DNA of 64,000 nt from positions 1 to 64,000 of the forward strand of contig JANBRJ010000077.1 in NCBI GenBank assembly GCA_027577595.1, in the 5' to 3' direction. Each line of letters opens with the position of its first letter. Position 1 is the stretch's first letter. Origin of the DNA: Coemansia sp. RSA 487. Taxonomy: Eukaryota > Kickxellomycota > Kickxellomycetes > Kickxellales > Kickxellaceae. The notes beneath the pieces were generated by a model. It saw only the letters and a program-made list of their open reading frames with translations, was not told where the DNA came from and did no database searches. Made by a program: the position numbers and the translations under genes. Below, piece by piece: positions 22,201-33,700 of this stretch.

Positions 22201-22517
22201 TGGAGCGCGGGCTGGCGGAGGCGTGGCGTCGCTGGGTTACTGGTGAGGACGAGGTTGAGGTCGATGGCAGCAGCAATGGCGGGGCCAGTGGCGGTAGTCA
22301 CCATTTCCACAAGCCAGACACGCAGCACCTGCAGTCCAAGTCCGATCGCCGCAAGGCGCGGTGGTGCAAGCGCATCGAGCACCAGATGGACGAGACGCTC
22401 AGCGCCGCCAAGCAGCGGCAGCCAGTCTATGCCCCGCCTGGGCGCTGCATCTGGGTGATTGACGAGGACGATGCGAATCCGTCACACACGTGGGTGCGCG
22501 AGATGATTGGCTGGTGA
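16212..22517 (+). CDS. giant O-GlcNAc transferase (polyQ arm + TPR + GT41)
   Basis: 2,101 residues, a single exon, ATG at 16212. Residues 1-610 are Gln/Asn/Ser-rich with several long Q runs and an Ala-rich tract near 355. TPR-type helices occupy about 625-1130, the clearest being NLGSLLKDLGYLPEAVFMYK and the repeats at 655-735. The GT41 catalytic region starts near 1415. Residues equivalent to the human catalytic or UDP-binding set are present: His1433 (NNHPLSHLMQS), His1498 (KIHVLVNLNGYTKGARN), Lys1796 (FNQLYKIDP) and His1876 (CNAHTTAVDILWSGTP). An acidic/Ser-rich insert (about 1553-1722) precedes MPHTYF, and the intervening domain after it is only about 50 residues. The family adds GlcNAc (or fucose in SPINDLY types) to Ser/Thr of nuclear and cytosolic proteins; the motifs favour OGT. 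A basic Ser-rich tail follows the catalytic domain. Confidence 0.94.
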   Translation: MAYHFAQSNPSPATDHQPQMQQSYTGASGGHTRRKSSFAMNVDTPPSAEHHQQQNCQNLGTFQNTQQYTPIQGDYYPYATTTVQMVDPWAFNHANLLANLSQLPPDLLPSIMSQANQQQQQHQNGSQNMSVLAAANQQIPQPQMHATDNSNHNFTVPGSLVHHRHQQHYQNQHGSNAIANSDNNSGGNSNVVLPSISTLPYPTANSNQPLLNGHQQQQQQQQNPYGYNVYYNPSTLQPLMIPPPSPTILSYYKTDPARWMSLLGQHAYQPQAYHYDYPPPPHQLSYGMGTNQQQQQQQLSSAYGNAGTPYGNDAVNGSMMLLAQQFVPPQQNQIAAVSLPPIDQAIHQNNVAVAAAAAAQLAAAAAASAQYTQPVATNHNASSVAFGVPQSQMPFESRHGAPAYLASHLTQQQPTRRSSSFTNLALLQQQQSNSPLTNSFANLGCGYGAQLLQKPDSAPSTGPHGSAFSGFNKPATLQDSQYSSHQQQQQQQQQFGSSAEKYNSSHGNYGSGLFGSSNMMQNPVTGSRAHAGLSSLARMSLASKGRQGFSSLFGGPKPAPVANNSSVPGFGLSPSTYMGQAALSNAASSALGSASSTDALSGAQINQQLATPESIRDRLLQTAHQLYSANPRNPKLIQMLVSLHQQHQQHLPTLLLLACVYFSNNQPELSLKYNELILKIDPNYVEAMSNIGTTLRSMGKPAEAESWWWRAVQLRPGYWDAVENLMGVLCNANQSAASPKSHGSGHVLGKQQSARRGPRYREALQLCEFVDKSLRVGEEPSRNNTGTITKYQVQDKQLSRLQSLLYSEGNLRFALNDISGSRREYEKAMGVVLGGYTLDEVIVRIAYIGAQEGTNQMFHQHLNNQQPPSHNLNINNLPLTLLAPENAVRILQFIFPETQGVLPGFVTLSNKIAAMGANGTMTNQLQQANQVASNLLLTLAKMHQEHAMVAQPLSIVLPLYYLSLSLWPSPSTCNNLGIILSAIPSPSAPTMVPSLQGGQQPAQAPMGSALAMQYYTHGLKLDDQHPHLYTNLGSLLKDLGYLPEAVFMYKKAVEYNPTFDVALANLGNAIKDMGRVQDSVEWYLQAVQASPNFVEAVCGLANAMAGVCDWRARDGLYTEIAVRWNAVALANDEMAVKIFYVMSRGRRPTAKEFVNKLRKLINFVPAPSSPRGAIGGVVDKRRGWMNRVVEIVDQQLSDGRQWSHGQLLSRVSASAVAGEEIAAGARSNSSSSSSSKVLRPTSSLLWFLDKLCQLLPKHSLAPLSSLVVYVHEAQALCQKVASMADACDSYDGDDTLEKWACFARQLRNEGGWALRLVERAMVVLQRQWYWDVQHNKPSAIEALSNPHNSIYKRPKLPTGMIAPAVPTVLPFHTFTYPLDSREIRLISHRNAMRVSFTTLSGSAPWLPAHIYAPPPPPDPLLRIGYVSSDFNNHPLSHLMQSVFGMHDRTRFRVYCYATTPPDGTAHRQKIESEADVFLNCSAWSTQRIVEQIANDKIHVLVNLNGYTKGARNEIFAARPAPVLVAFMGFAGTLGAGWCDYVVTDPIVCPPWTVRCEVRAERRRRAALRFSGNSETKRRQPEMQEIHQSTTSSREMAERGSKSNISSNSNGHAAADTNRQWSADYDSESDNDDDNEVDESAMLEEGGMAAMSRAQRQKEWGGDLPWDFGELDPEEDGTFTGELFSFDADETAADGGGIEAAISHSGFNFIDKIADKRKDEAGALDWVYTERMIYMPHTYFVNDHKQGFREDEELRGIQSVNNLWVAEQDVRYKMRRELFPQLSDDVFIFANFNQLYKIDPTLFRMWLRILERVPNAIIWLLRFPAAGEEHLHRAAVEWAGEEVAQRVVFTDVAPKHVHIKRGRIADAFLDTPECNAHTTAVDILWSGTPVLTWPRHEHKLCSRVAASVVCATGLGRQMVVSGADEYIERAVEWATQSSYEYEYAVPIPGQPLILSDDPQSGYFQRRLCHGPVMDMRMQLFLMRDKSRLFDTLRWTRNLERGLAEAWRRWVTGEDEVEVDGSSNGGASGGSHHFHKPDTQHLQSKSDRRKARWCKRIEHQMDETLSAAKQRQPVYAPPGRCIWVIDEDDANPSHTWVREMIGW

Positions 22518-24700
22518 AACCAAGTTGCTCTGCCTTTTTTTCCCAACTGCAATCACAAATGTTTTCTAATGCCTTGAATCAATAACAACAAACAACAGCA
22601 GCAATGCTGGCAATAACAGAAGTGTGCTTGTGCTTGTGATTGTGAGGTGATGCAGCGGAAAAATGCACCAGTCGAAAGACAATGTGCTGTGCTATTGGCA
22701 TGTTTGTTTTTACGACTGATAAAAATATCAGGAACCGTTTTCAGAGTGGGCCGATTGTGGAGCAGAACAATCGAAACAACAAACCCAAGGGGCTATTGCC
22801 TGAAACCCTATGAGCTAATGCAGCTCTCTGAACTATACTCTATTGCAATGAGCCGAGTTTTGGAATTTAGAAGTGCAGGCATGCGGAAGGGGAGAGGATC
22901 CTGTGATAAAGGGCACATTATTCCGCTCTCCACAAGCAAATAAAAAAGGCCTTCGTCATCGCTTAAATTGCTCCCCCTTTTTGGAAGCAAATATTGCAAA
23001 GGTGACTGAATGCTACTTCTTTTTTGTTTCTTGTTTTTTCAAACTTTTCTAACACTCACTTGGTCTTCATTTTCCCTTCCTGTCTCCCTTTCTCCATTCT
23101 CAGCTTTATACTTTTTTGAAGCTTTTTTTATATATAGCCGAGAGTCGGAGGAGGTTCTACTTTTCCATTTCACAATTTCCCTTGTATTGATATCATACGG
23201 CAGCTATTCAGCGACCAAAACGAAGCGTCGCCTACTTAATCCCTGTTCTGCTTCCAAAGGTACGTTTTCTTTTTCTCGTTTGAGCCGCAGTGCCCGGTAC
23301 AACAGATCTTTGATCGCTGTGACTGTCAGTGTTTTTCCCTTCCAAAATACCAGAAAAATGCGACTGTTTTCTCTCTTCCCCTTTTCCGTGGCTATTCTCC
23401 TGAACAAAACCTGTGAACAAAACAAAGAGAAGCAATCATCCACCCTACAAAGAGATTTCTTTGCAAGGAAAGGCACATGGGTTGCTCAGCTGAATAGCTT
23501 ACAGACACAACATGTCTTCTGCTATTGCGGAAGGAGATACTCTTGGCAAAATGAAATAACTGGCACCGATAACTGGAAGTCCCATTAACTCGCATACAAC
23601 CAAAATGTCGAGTCTGTTCCATTGCCCTGTTCCCTTATTCTTTGGGACGCTGTCTCTTGGCTGTCTTGGTTGCTGCTTCAGCTGGCTGGCGTTTTCTGCG
23701 CACTCCCTATCTTCTTACTGCTTCTTCCCTTGGTTCTTTGTTGTCCCTTTTTATCTGGGTTTCCCAAACATGGCTCCGTTGCACCGATCTTATTATCCGC
23801 TCTTTTACCCAGTCCCCGCTCTCCCTCCCTTTTTATCCATTCATGTTTGTTCCCAGCGCATGGCTTTTTGCCATGGTCCACCTTTCCCAGGAATCATTAA
23901 CCTTGCTCCATTAACGCACGGCTTCTTTATATATAATCATCCCCCGCACTTGCCTCGCAAGCGAACAAACAAACAAACAAGTGTAAAGCTGGAGTGGCAA
24001 TCGCGTGTCTTTCCAGCCTTCAAGCTGAGTGGTCTCAATCTGATCTACAGTGCATAGTTTCTGTTTTTTATTTGCCTTTGACGGTCTGCACGCAGTTTGC
24101 TCCCTTTTTCTTCTCTCTCTTTCTCCTTGTCCCGATTTCCTTTATGATTGCACGTCTTGTCCTTTTCATATTTCTTCTTTTTTTTATCGACACGTTCTTT
24201 CTCGTTTTGCTCAACTTTTCGCATGCTCCTTCATTGACACACAGTTCGCGTTCTACAAGCGGTACGAATAAAGAGTGGTGGAAAAAAGGTGGTGGATTCT
24301 CTCACCCTCTCTCCCTTCTTTTAAACCTTTTTCAACACCTCCCTTCTTTTCTCCCCCCCCCATTATTGCAGTTCATATATCTTGCTGAACTCTACTTGCA
24401 GCCACCACCTGCCAAATAGGAAAAGCGTCATTCGTGCAAAAAAAAACTAAGCCTTCTTTGTGCTCGTCTTTCTCTTGTTTATTATTTTTTTGCCATCCTG
24501 TAGGTCCCTTTTTTATTGCATTCCGTAAGCTTTCTTTTTGTATTCCCCTCTACTTCCTTTTTTATTAGCTAGTCCGTCCATAAACGAAACGCCGCCCTTT
24601 TGTATTTGTAAACAAATACCTCCCTTCGCAACCTTTTCTTCTACGCACACACACAGATATACGCACACGCAGCTTCCGTTGGCAGCACAGCACAGCGGAT
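22518..24700. other. gene-free stretch and long pyrimidine-rich leader of the kinase gene
   Basis: 2.2 kb. From about 23000 the plus strand is strongly C/T-rich, with TATATATA-type elements near 23130 and 23930. This is typical of promoter and leader DNA in this window. Hydrophobic open frames near 23605-24060 are composition artefacts. No RNA gene was recognised. Confidence 0.5.
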
Positions 24701-26263
24701 ATGGAAAGCAAATACAAGTCCATAAAGCATATTGGCGAGGGCGCCTTCAGCTCCGTCATTCTTGCGCTCAACGTCGAGTCGGGCGAAAAGGTGGCAATCA
24801 AAAAGATGAAGAAGCGGCGGTGGAAGGACACAGCAGCCCAAGCAGAGATTGGCGCTCTGAAGAAGCTGCACCATGATAACATCATTCGGCTGCTTGATGT
24901 TTTCCGCGAGGACTATCGCTCCTTCCTGGTGTTCGAGTGCATGGACTGCGACCTCAACGAGCTTGTGGTTTCTCGCCAGGGCCGCCGCCTCCCCGAAACC
25001 GTCATTCTTGACATCACGTACCAGGTTCTGAACGGTCTTGACTTTATCCACACGAACGACTATTTCCACCGCGACATCAAGCCCGAAAACGTGCTAATTC
25101 GCCGCCATATCATGCCCGGCGGGCCCGGAGGCAGCTCGACGATTGTCGTCGAGGCGAAGATTGCGGACTTTGGCCTTGTGCACGACATGGACTTTTCGCG
25201 TCCGCTGACCGACTATATCAGCACGCGCTGGTATCGCGCTCCAGAGGTCCTGCTCAACTGCTCTAACTACTCGGCACCCATTGATGTGTGGGCCGTTGGA
25301 ACCATCATTTCGGAGCTTGCCACACTACGGCCCCTGTTCCCAGGAACCAACCAAATCGACCAGCTGCGCCGCATATTCGAGGTCCTCGGCACGCCGCGGA
25401 TATCTGCACCGACACTGGGTGCAGGGGTTGGCGCTATTGTTGACGACGACGACGACTTTGAAAAACTCGATGCAAAAGCCGATGGCTCGTGGTACGAGGG
25501 CGCCGTGCATGCGCGTAAGCTCGGCATAGCGTTTGTGCCCAGCGTCAGGAAGCCCCTCTCTTCTGTGATTCACGGCGTGTCGGATGAGCTGACGCGTCTT
25601 GTGGACTACATCCTGGTACTCAACCCTAATGCTCGCCCAACGGCAAAGGAGGCGCTAAACTATGTCTCGGGCTTGCTGGACAGTGCCCTGGGAGAGCCAA
25701 ACGCGCATATTGAGGAGGCCGCTGGCGATGACATGCGCGTGCCCCAGTCCAAGTGTGTTTCTGATGATGCTGCTGACGACGACGATGCCGCTGGCTCGAC
25801 CGATGCAACAGAGGTCAGTCCTAAGCCTATGATTGGCGTCTGCAGCATGGAGATTGATCCGCCACAGACAGTCCCAATTGCAGAAGCCCTCAAGGCGCCT
25901 TTAAACAAGTCGGACGATGGAAAAGCCAAAGCGGCGCCTATAGACAGCAGTAATAATGATGTCACTAGTAACAGCAGCGGAGATGTCAATGACAGGAGCT
26001 CTGCAGCTGAACCACAAAAACAACCCCCCGCTCAGAATGGCCAGGTGTCGTACAAGCGAGTCCAGCGTATTCCACCGATTGTCAGTAAACGGCAAGAAAA
26101 GCTTGTATCTCCTCCACCAGCGGCTACTGACGGTGTATCCGCTAACAAGAATTCTCGTGATAGAGATGAGCCTGAGCGTCCAAAGTCCAAGCGAGCCAAC
26201 GTTCAAGATGGGCGCATCAGCTTTTCTACACGTGACTTGACCTTTCTCAATAAGACGACGCAG

Positions 26264-26300
<37 letters not shown>

Positions 26301-29300
26301 GCTCGAGAGCGATAGAGAAAGACAACTCGCTGACAAAGGTCAAGGAAGCGGTGGTGGCGATTGTGTCACCAAAAGATAGCGTGGTGGCATCGGCAGATTT
26401 GGCGGAGTCAGGGACTCCGCTGCCCTCTCCGCCCGAAGCCACTTCCCGTACATCAACGGAAATCAAAATTATCCATGGTCTGCACAAAGAGCCGATGCGT
26501 GACCCACGCGGCGACCTATCTGACATTGCCGTCAGGCAGCCTGTGCGCACCGCAGTTGCAAAGCGCATCGTTCTGCCACACATGCGCGCCACCACGCCTG
26601 TATCTGCCAGCGTTCCTGCTCCGCAAATTGCACCGCGCCTCTCCAACAACCGCATGTACGACCGGGCAAGCAACGCAAGCAACGGCAGCCGCGCGGAGTA
26701 CACAGCTGACGAGAGTAGCGTGCCTGGCTCAAGGGCTGACGGTGCCCCTGCTGGCAGCGATAGGAGGAAGCCTCTGCGTCTGGGTTTTGGCCAGACAAAT
26801 GGTGCGCGTGTTAACAACCTGCGTGCACGTTCGCAGACAGTTTCCTCAATTGGCTCTGTTGCTACTACTGCCACCCACTCGATTATCTTGTCGCCTACAA
26901 GCAGCAACATGATGTCAGAGAGCCAGTACTCGTCCATATATTCCGAATACAGCGACCATATCGCTTTCTCCACCAACGATAGCAGCGTTGCGACTGCGCA
27001 GCCGCCACTGCCCAAGGACGATGCTAAGCGCGGGCTGCGTATCTACGCTGAAGCAAACCAACCTGCTATTGGAAAGGCATCATTAATGTCTATGCTCGCT
27101 CGGCAACAGCAGCAGCAACAGCAGCAACAGCAGCAACAGCAGCAACAGAAAACCTCTTCTGGTAGCGAAGGCGATGGGGCTGGTGTCGTTCCTTCAATTT
27201 CGAACACGCTGGCTAATGCGGGCGCAGACGTCGTTGTTCCTTTGGCTGACAGCAAGCAGTCGCCAAGCATGTTGTCATCGAACAGCACTGGGCATATTCG
27301 CAGGGCTCCGGGTGTTGTCAAGAATACTGGTGCTGATAACAAGCGCATATCCGACTCTGCGGGAATGCGACCATCAAACGAATTGGATATATTCATTCCG
27401 TTACGTAGCCCTAACGTGCAGCCAGCGACGATAAGCGCTGGAAACGCAGTGCATAGACGGCCCGTTGTTCCAATTGCGGCCGCTGTTGTTTCTGCAGGCG
27501 CAGTTTCATCGACAGGCTCGGCTCCAACTCTGCAGAACACCGCACCGAATGGGGCTGCGCCCAAGCAACAAGGTCTCATGCGTGGGCTTCGCAGCAGAAA
27601 CGGGCTAGGGACTCCGCTTATCCGCCGTGCGTTGAGCATGAGGAAGAAGGGGTCAAAGGACTCGCAGCAACACCGTGGCGACGGTGCTGGTGGTTTCTCC
27701 GAAAGAGGCGAGTTCAACCAGTTTTCGTTTGCGGTAAACAACTCACCGACTCCGCCGTTGCCGAACCTGACCACTGCAAAGCACTCAAAGCTGCAAAAGG
27801 GTGAAAATCAGAAGCAACAGAACTCGCCGCTGTCAGACAACTATGCCATGGTATCGATGGATGAAGACAGCCCCTCTCAGTCGCCGCACGTCATAAAGCG
27901 GAGCAAGAGTGCACTGGCAATCAAGCAGTCAGCAGGTGTCGATGGCGAAAGCAGGTTTACTGCTGAAAGCAAAGACATTGGCTCGCCATCGCTGTTTTCC
28001 CTTCAGTCGTCCATTGCACAGCTGGATCTTAACGCAGAGATGCAAGCAGCGCTTGCCGAGGGTGTCAGCCTCTACGGAATAGACGGCCTGTCTATCAAAG
28101 ACTCGGCGACCGATGGCGGCAAGAAGGACGAGTGGATATCAAACATCCAGTACCTTCGGCAAAGGCTTGCAGACCACAATATCAGCGTCAGCGACGTGAC
28201 AACGGGAGGAGGCGCTGTTGGCGGAAAGAGAAGCAGCACACGCAAGCGCAGGAGCTCGAGCAGCGACGTGCGTCTTGCTAACGCAATTCTACACGGAGAC
28301 ACGCTGACGTACAAGTCGCCATCGGCCATAGCAGCATCGAATGCGCAGGCCAACAATGGCGGCAAGGATGTGGGCGACTATCTTGGCATGCGTGTGGCGA
28401 CGGAGCATATGGCGCATCGCGAAGGTAGCACTGCCAAACACGAGGAGGATGACATGATTGCAGGGCTGGATGCGTTTGCGCCTGTTACATTTGACGCGGG
28501 AAAGCTGTTCAGACAGTCGCTTCTTGTGGGCTCAGAGAAATCGCCCAATAGCCCATTTTCGCCCGAAGGCGTGCGGTCGCCGCTCGAGTATATGGCGACG
28601 TTCAGTGACGTGCGGCGCAAGTACAGCAGCCCCAAGGCGCTGGAGACGGCGGCAGTGGCGGGAAAGGCTGGGTCGGATCAGGCGGGCGGCCACTGGTTCC
28701 TGTCCAAGGTGAAGAGCGCGCTTACTGGCGGCGGGCGCCATGGCAGCAGCTACGGCAGCAACAGCAGCATCAAGCAGCAAGCAGCCGGTGGTGGCAGACA
28801 AAGAACCGCAAGCAACCAGAACAGCAACAGCGACAGCAGCGATACGGCAAAGTCCAACAGCGAGGGGCTTTTGCCCCGGCTGGACGTTGATCTGGGCACG
28901 ACGAGCCTGCTCACACCCGACTCGATGCATCGTGTGCCGCAGGAGGAGTACACGCTTGTGTCGCATGACACGTCGCCGTTCCCAAAGTTGCAAGGCGCCG
29001 ACACAACGACGGCACCAGCAAGCAGCGACTCGACGTACTACTTGATTGACTACATCAATGGACAGAATGAGGAGGGCAGCAACAATAATCAGCAGCTACC
29101 GTCGCAGCACAAGCAGCATTCGGAGAAACGCGCAGCACGGCGCGTGGTAAACAAGAGCACGCGTGTGCGGCAGACACAGTATGAATACAACTTTGGCAGC
29201 CAGATCTTTGAATGTCTGGACAAGGACCTGCTTCTGCTCAAGACAGATGCGTTCAAGGACTTTGAGATGGAGGTCGGACGTCGGGTGGATTTATATGGCA

Positions 29301-29617
29301 GCGGTGGCGCAGCGCCAGCAGCTGGCACAGGCGGCTTTGCTCGGAAGCGCCAGCAACACCAGCACCAGCAGCAGCACCAGCACCAGCAGCAGCGAAGCAA
29401 GGGAGATCCAGAGGCGGCGCATAGCGTAGCCAAGCGCGGGCGGAAAAAGCCAATGGACGTCACTGGAGCAACAGCATACACGGCGGCCGCGATTAACAGC
29501 ATTGTTGCGCACAATGCGAAGGCGCGGAGTACTAAAATGTCGACTTCGGCGTCTTCTGCAGCTCCAAGTGTGACAGATACTAACACAAACCAGCTGAGCT
29601 GGCAGCTCATGACATAA
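24701..29617 (+). CDS. RCK/Ime2-type (MAK-like) protein kinase with very long tail
   Basis: 1,638 residues in one exon. The kinase domain takes residues 4 to about 325. It shows the glycine loop IGEGAFSSV, Lys34 (VAIKKMKKR), catalytic HRDIKPEN (His123, Asp125), DFG at 156-158 and the activation motif TDY (170-172) followed by STRWYRAPE. T-x-Y plus the C-M-G-C insert places it in the RCK group (MAK, ICK, MOK, Ime2). In that group Thr is phosphorylated by a CAK-like kinase and Tyr by autophosphorylation. An acidic stretch (DDDDDFE, near residue 248) is inserted within the C lobe. The remaining 1,300 residues are Ser/Gln-rich and probably disordered, with Q runs at about 522-533 and 803-816. Close relatives control meiosis in non-flagellated fungi and cilia in animals; meiotic or developmental use here is inference. 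Confidence 0.9.
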
Positions 29618-30536
29618 TAGACAATAGCTAATTTTTCATTTTCTCTCATTTTCTCGTTCTTTATTTGGCACCCATCAAGTTTTTTTTTACTTTTCCTCGT
29701 GTCAATTTGCCAAAGATAAGAGCTTGTTGCATGTCAGAATAGAATTGGGAGCATCTCTGTTGACGCTCTAGAGCGTGTTTTATGCATGCGAGCGTGTATG
29801 TATGCACGCACATATGCATGTGAGAGATGTACGGAATAATTGCGTATAAGACGTGCGGTGTCGATTCTTTGAAAGTTGACAAGTTGTTGCTTGGGCGCAA
29901 AGGTAACAATGGCATGATTTATTTATTCCTTCCTGGTTATCATCAACTGACCACAAATAAAAAAGTGAGTGTACAGTGCATTTGGCGAGAATAAATTGAT
30001 CGTTATTTTTTTGATGGGTCAATAGTGGGGTTATATTTATGAATATGATAACAGTAATATTTTACACGTGGAAAAAGGACATGGTAGAAAAAAAGAGGAA
30101 AGCCTATTTTCCAAGGTATTACAAACGGAGTTGGCTATTCCTTTTGCAAGTGGCTTTGGGTAGAAAAAGAAAGAGGAATAGTAGAAGGGGGGATCGGCTC
30201 GGTTAAGCGCGAGCGTGCTTTAAGGTTTGGATTTGTTGCTCAGCAAACAACAACAATGGCAGCGATAACGAGGGGGGTTAGTTTTTTTTAAAAAAAAAGC
30301 CTCATTTTCATTCCAATTTGTCTTTTATTTGCTCAGGTTTCCTTGACTGCGTCGGTTTGTTGTCCTTGTTTGAACAAGCTAGTTGTGTAGATATCAAGGA
30401 GGTTATTATCTTGACTACTTTGTTGTCAACGAAGTCTCTCCTCCTCCCAGCGATATTTGTTTCCGATCCGCCCCTCCCCTCCCATAGAGTTTTATCCAAA
30501 ATGCCGAAGAAAAAAAAAGCACAAGTTTTGCTTTTT
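29618..30536. other. gene-free stretch
   Basis: 3' flank of the kinase gene and 3' flank of the small minus-strand zinc-finger gene. It contains TG/CA-rich repeats near 29780-29825. No coding or RNA feature is supported. Confidence 0.45.
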
Positions 30537-30749
30537 TTAAAGTTCAATGCACTTTGACAAGTGCTCGAGATAATCGGCCTCATCCTTTACTTCGTGCGAG
30601 CATTTGGGGCAAATCCATAACGAGCGGCAGAGCACAAAAGATGGTAGGCTGCTTACATCGGCCGATGTCGTACAAAGGGATGCTGAGCTGTGATGGTGGT
30701 GGTGGTTGCGGCGACCTGCTTTAGTGTAATTCCGAAGCCCGATAATCAT
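30537..30749 (-). CDS. 70-residue single zinc-finger protein
   Basis: ATG at 30749. The N-terminal part is basic with a run of five His, and the C terminus carries C-P-K-C, then twelve residues, then His, three residues and Cys (C-x2-C-x12-H-x3-C), ending two residues after E-L. The same spacing recurs in the small proteins at 34590 and 50957. This is the main reason for calling it a gene: the ORF alone is short. The finger spacing resembles ubiquitin-binding UBZ and other C2HC fingers, but I cannot assign the type. A TATAAATA element on the minus strand near 30940-30950 could be its promoter. Protein-protein or nucleic-acid binding is equally possible. Confidence 0.55.
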   Translation of the reverse strand: MIIGLRNYTKAGRRNHHHHHSSASLCTTSADVSSLPSFVLCRSLWICPKCSHEVKDEADYLEHLSKCIEL

Positions 30750-33700
30750 TTTTAGCAGATGATGTAAGAAAAAAAAGAACGGACGTTTGCTAACGGTAAA
30801 TTTTTCTTGTCGCGTGGAACGAATAGGAAGAAAAGCAATTAAAGCGAATCAAAGTAAGTGTGGATATAATGATGGTTGTTATGTGAAGAGCGAAAAAAAA
30901 AATAAAGATAGGACGAAAGCTACAAAAGTGGGAGAGCCGAGGATATTTATACACGAGATGGAAAAAGGAAAGGAAAGGGTCCAAGCTATAGGCGTTAATA
31001 AGAACTTCAGGGTGATGACAGCAAAAGAAAGGGGGGTGTTGCTGGAGAGAAAGTATGAATGTGAAGATAAAAAGACTATGAGCAAACACCCGACAGAGCA
31101 AAATGCGGTTGGCACATCATTCTATCAAAATAGAGCAATCCTTTTTTTGTAACGTTATTATAATGATGTGCCGAAAAAAACAAGCACCGGACGGGGGGGA
31201 GGAACTGCAAGAAACAATCTGCAAAAGAGCGAATTACGACGCAAGAGAAAAATGCGGGAGCGAAAGCATAAAAGTAAGAATAAAAAACCGCAAACGAGGT
31301 AAAGAAAATCTTTTTTCCCCCTCTCGATTTGGAAGCTAATCCAAAAAAAATGCAACTCCCCAATTTTTTGGATGATGCTTTTTTAAACCAATTCCATGCG
31401 GCAATGCAAATGAGTGTATTTTTGGTCGTTTGTTGCAAGCAAACCCAAAAGGAGAAAGACATTCAAGGAAAGCCTAATTTTTGACATGCGTACCAGATAT
31501 GTGGAGAGTGGGGATTTTCTTTATTCTCAAGAGCCTTTTGTTTTTTTTTTTCTTGACACCATCGCTTGATGATTTTTATTTTCTGGAGCGGCAGTTGTGC
31601 AACTTTAACTGATCCGCTCAACATTCGCCCATGCATAAGCAATTATTACCGAGTCCCATCTGTGCTTGCAGCTACATAAATAAAAATGCACTGATAAAAA
31701 ACAACCTTGTGTTTGGACCAAAGTGTCTTTCAAAGTGGGCTTCTCTATAAAGGCAAACATAGTATCAGCCAAACAGAGCTCGCCCACGCGTAGAAAAAAG
31801 GAGCAACAGGTGGGAATCCTTGGAACTTGAAACGATGATTGACATGTTTCCACTTTGAGAACCGTTTTTTCTCACTCCAAACCTTTCTTCTTGCGGCTGT
31901 CAATGATGGCGACAGCTTGCGCAATAATGTATTTCTTATTTTTCTCACTGGGGTATTGTGCAACAGCAGGTTTTGTCTTCTTGTACTTATGCATGCACGT
32001 ATAATAGTATTATTGCATTTGTTGTCGTCAATGTCGTCAATGTCGTCAATGTCGCAATCCACCAGTACCAGTAAAAATTAATGTAAATATTCATTTCACA
32101 TTCCCACATGTTGGCTAAAAGTTGTTTGGTTCGGTGGGCCTTCTTTTTTTATCACTTCCTCGGTGTTGGAGATCATGGCATTTCATCAAAGTTGGACAAC
32201 AATGCAAGGATACATTTTGACGCACAAATGTCTATCTCTTAATTTCATTTCCCGCTGCCGTCCCTACTTTTTTTAATTTGTCGGTCGGCAGAGCTTTTTC
32301 CAGTGGAAAAAAATAGAGTATCTGGAAATAGATTTTTATTAATGCGTGAGCTGAATGTAATTATCATTTTATAATATAATTATGCAGGATATCCTTTAGT
32401 GCCACAAAGGCTGATTTGATTACACGTAATCTCATGGTTGTTTTTTCTTTTGGCGATCAATACGGATTCCCTGACAGAGAAATCAACAAGGAGACTCCAA
32501 GATGCTTATGCACCCTACCATCATTGATAATTGTTGTTGGGGAGACATAAACGGAAGCAGAAAAGGAAAACGTGAAACCACCAGCAGCAACAATGCGTGA
32601 AGGATTGTCAGTGCGTTTTTTTTCAAACGCCGACTTTTTTGTTTCATGTTTCCAACTTGTCCATGTAGTAGAAATGTATATCAATGTATGGTATTCTCCT
32701 CCTCCCCAACAAATATAAAGTGCATGCGCGTTAGAAACAAATGATATGCTCTAGCATATGCCGCTCTTTTTTGATTATGCCATTGGCTTGTTTTCTTTTC
32801 CAATAGAAATCATCAAAGCTCCAGATGTAGCCTTGAATATCTAACGAGTAAAGTCTAAAATTAAATCAAAACAAGTTCTAGTTCAAATTCAAAAAATCGA
32901 GCGCAATGATGGGTCTCGGTGCGTGCTACCCGTGGCATAAGGTTGGTTCCCAATGAGAATAAAGAGCAGCAGATTAGAGTGATTGCCAAGCTGTTTCGCC
33001 CCCGCCTCCGCTTGGCTTGGCTTGCATTTGAACCAGGTGTAAACAGAGAAAGCATATATTTATCTTGGTCTGAAATTTTCGTATGCACAATTTATTTAAT
33101 TAGATATCGGATTTTTGCCGCAAAGGAAGAAACAAAATGGATGTTCTTTCGGTCGGAGTTTGAACTTTCCCCCTTTTTCTATGGATCAAAAGTTCGCAGG
33201 CAATCAGGTTTTTTTTTATTTTTGAACAATCTCCCCTCTTTTCCGAGTCATTTCTAATCACAGAAAAGATAGATGGGGAACATCCAATGAGATTGGAAAT
33301 CGGATTGCACTTTTTCTGTTCCCCAATTCGTTTCTTTATAAAAAAAACGACGGAAACTCTCGCCGCTCCTGCTGCACATTTCAGTGAACAAGGTAATTAT
33401 GCTGTTGCGTCTGTGCCTGTCCGATTTCGAACAACCTAGCTGTTTTATAAAGGAAGTGATGTGCATAGCAGGGGCGTAGTGTTTTTCAATCCTGTTTTTA
33501 GCGTCAGAGCCACACTGAAGAGAGGAAGAAAGAAAAATGTCCAATGGCTTTGTACCTGGTTTATAAAAAAATTTTCCTTTTGAACAGCTGATTGCCATTG
33601 CAGGTTTTTTGTTTCGGAGATACAAAAAAAAACAAAAACATAAAAGTCAACACCGCTTTTGTTTTCAGATTATAAAAACCAAACAATAACGGCACCTTTT

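Noticed and set aside
23605-24057. hydrophobic 150-codon frame
   Set aside because: Falls in C/T-rich leader DNA, which translates to Phe/Leu/Ser/Pro; no ATG-centred conservation or domain.
31745-32062. 105-codon minus-strand frame with D-I-D-D repeats
   Set aside because: Starts at GTG and its repeats come from the 9-nt tandem repeat at 32024.
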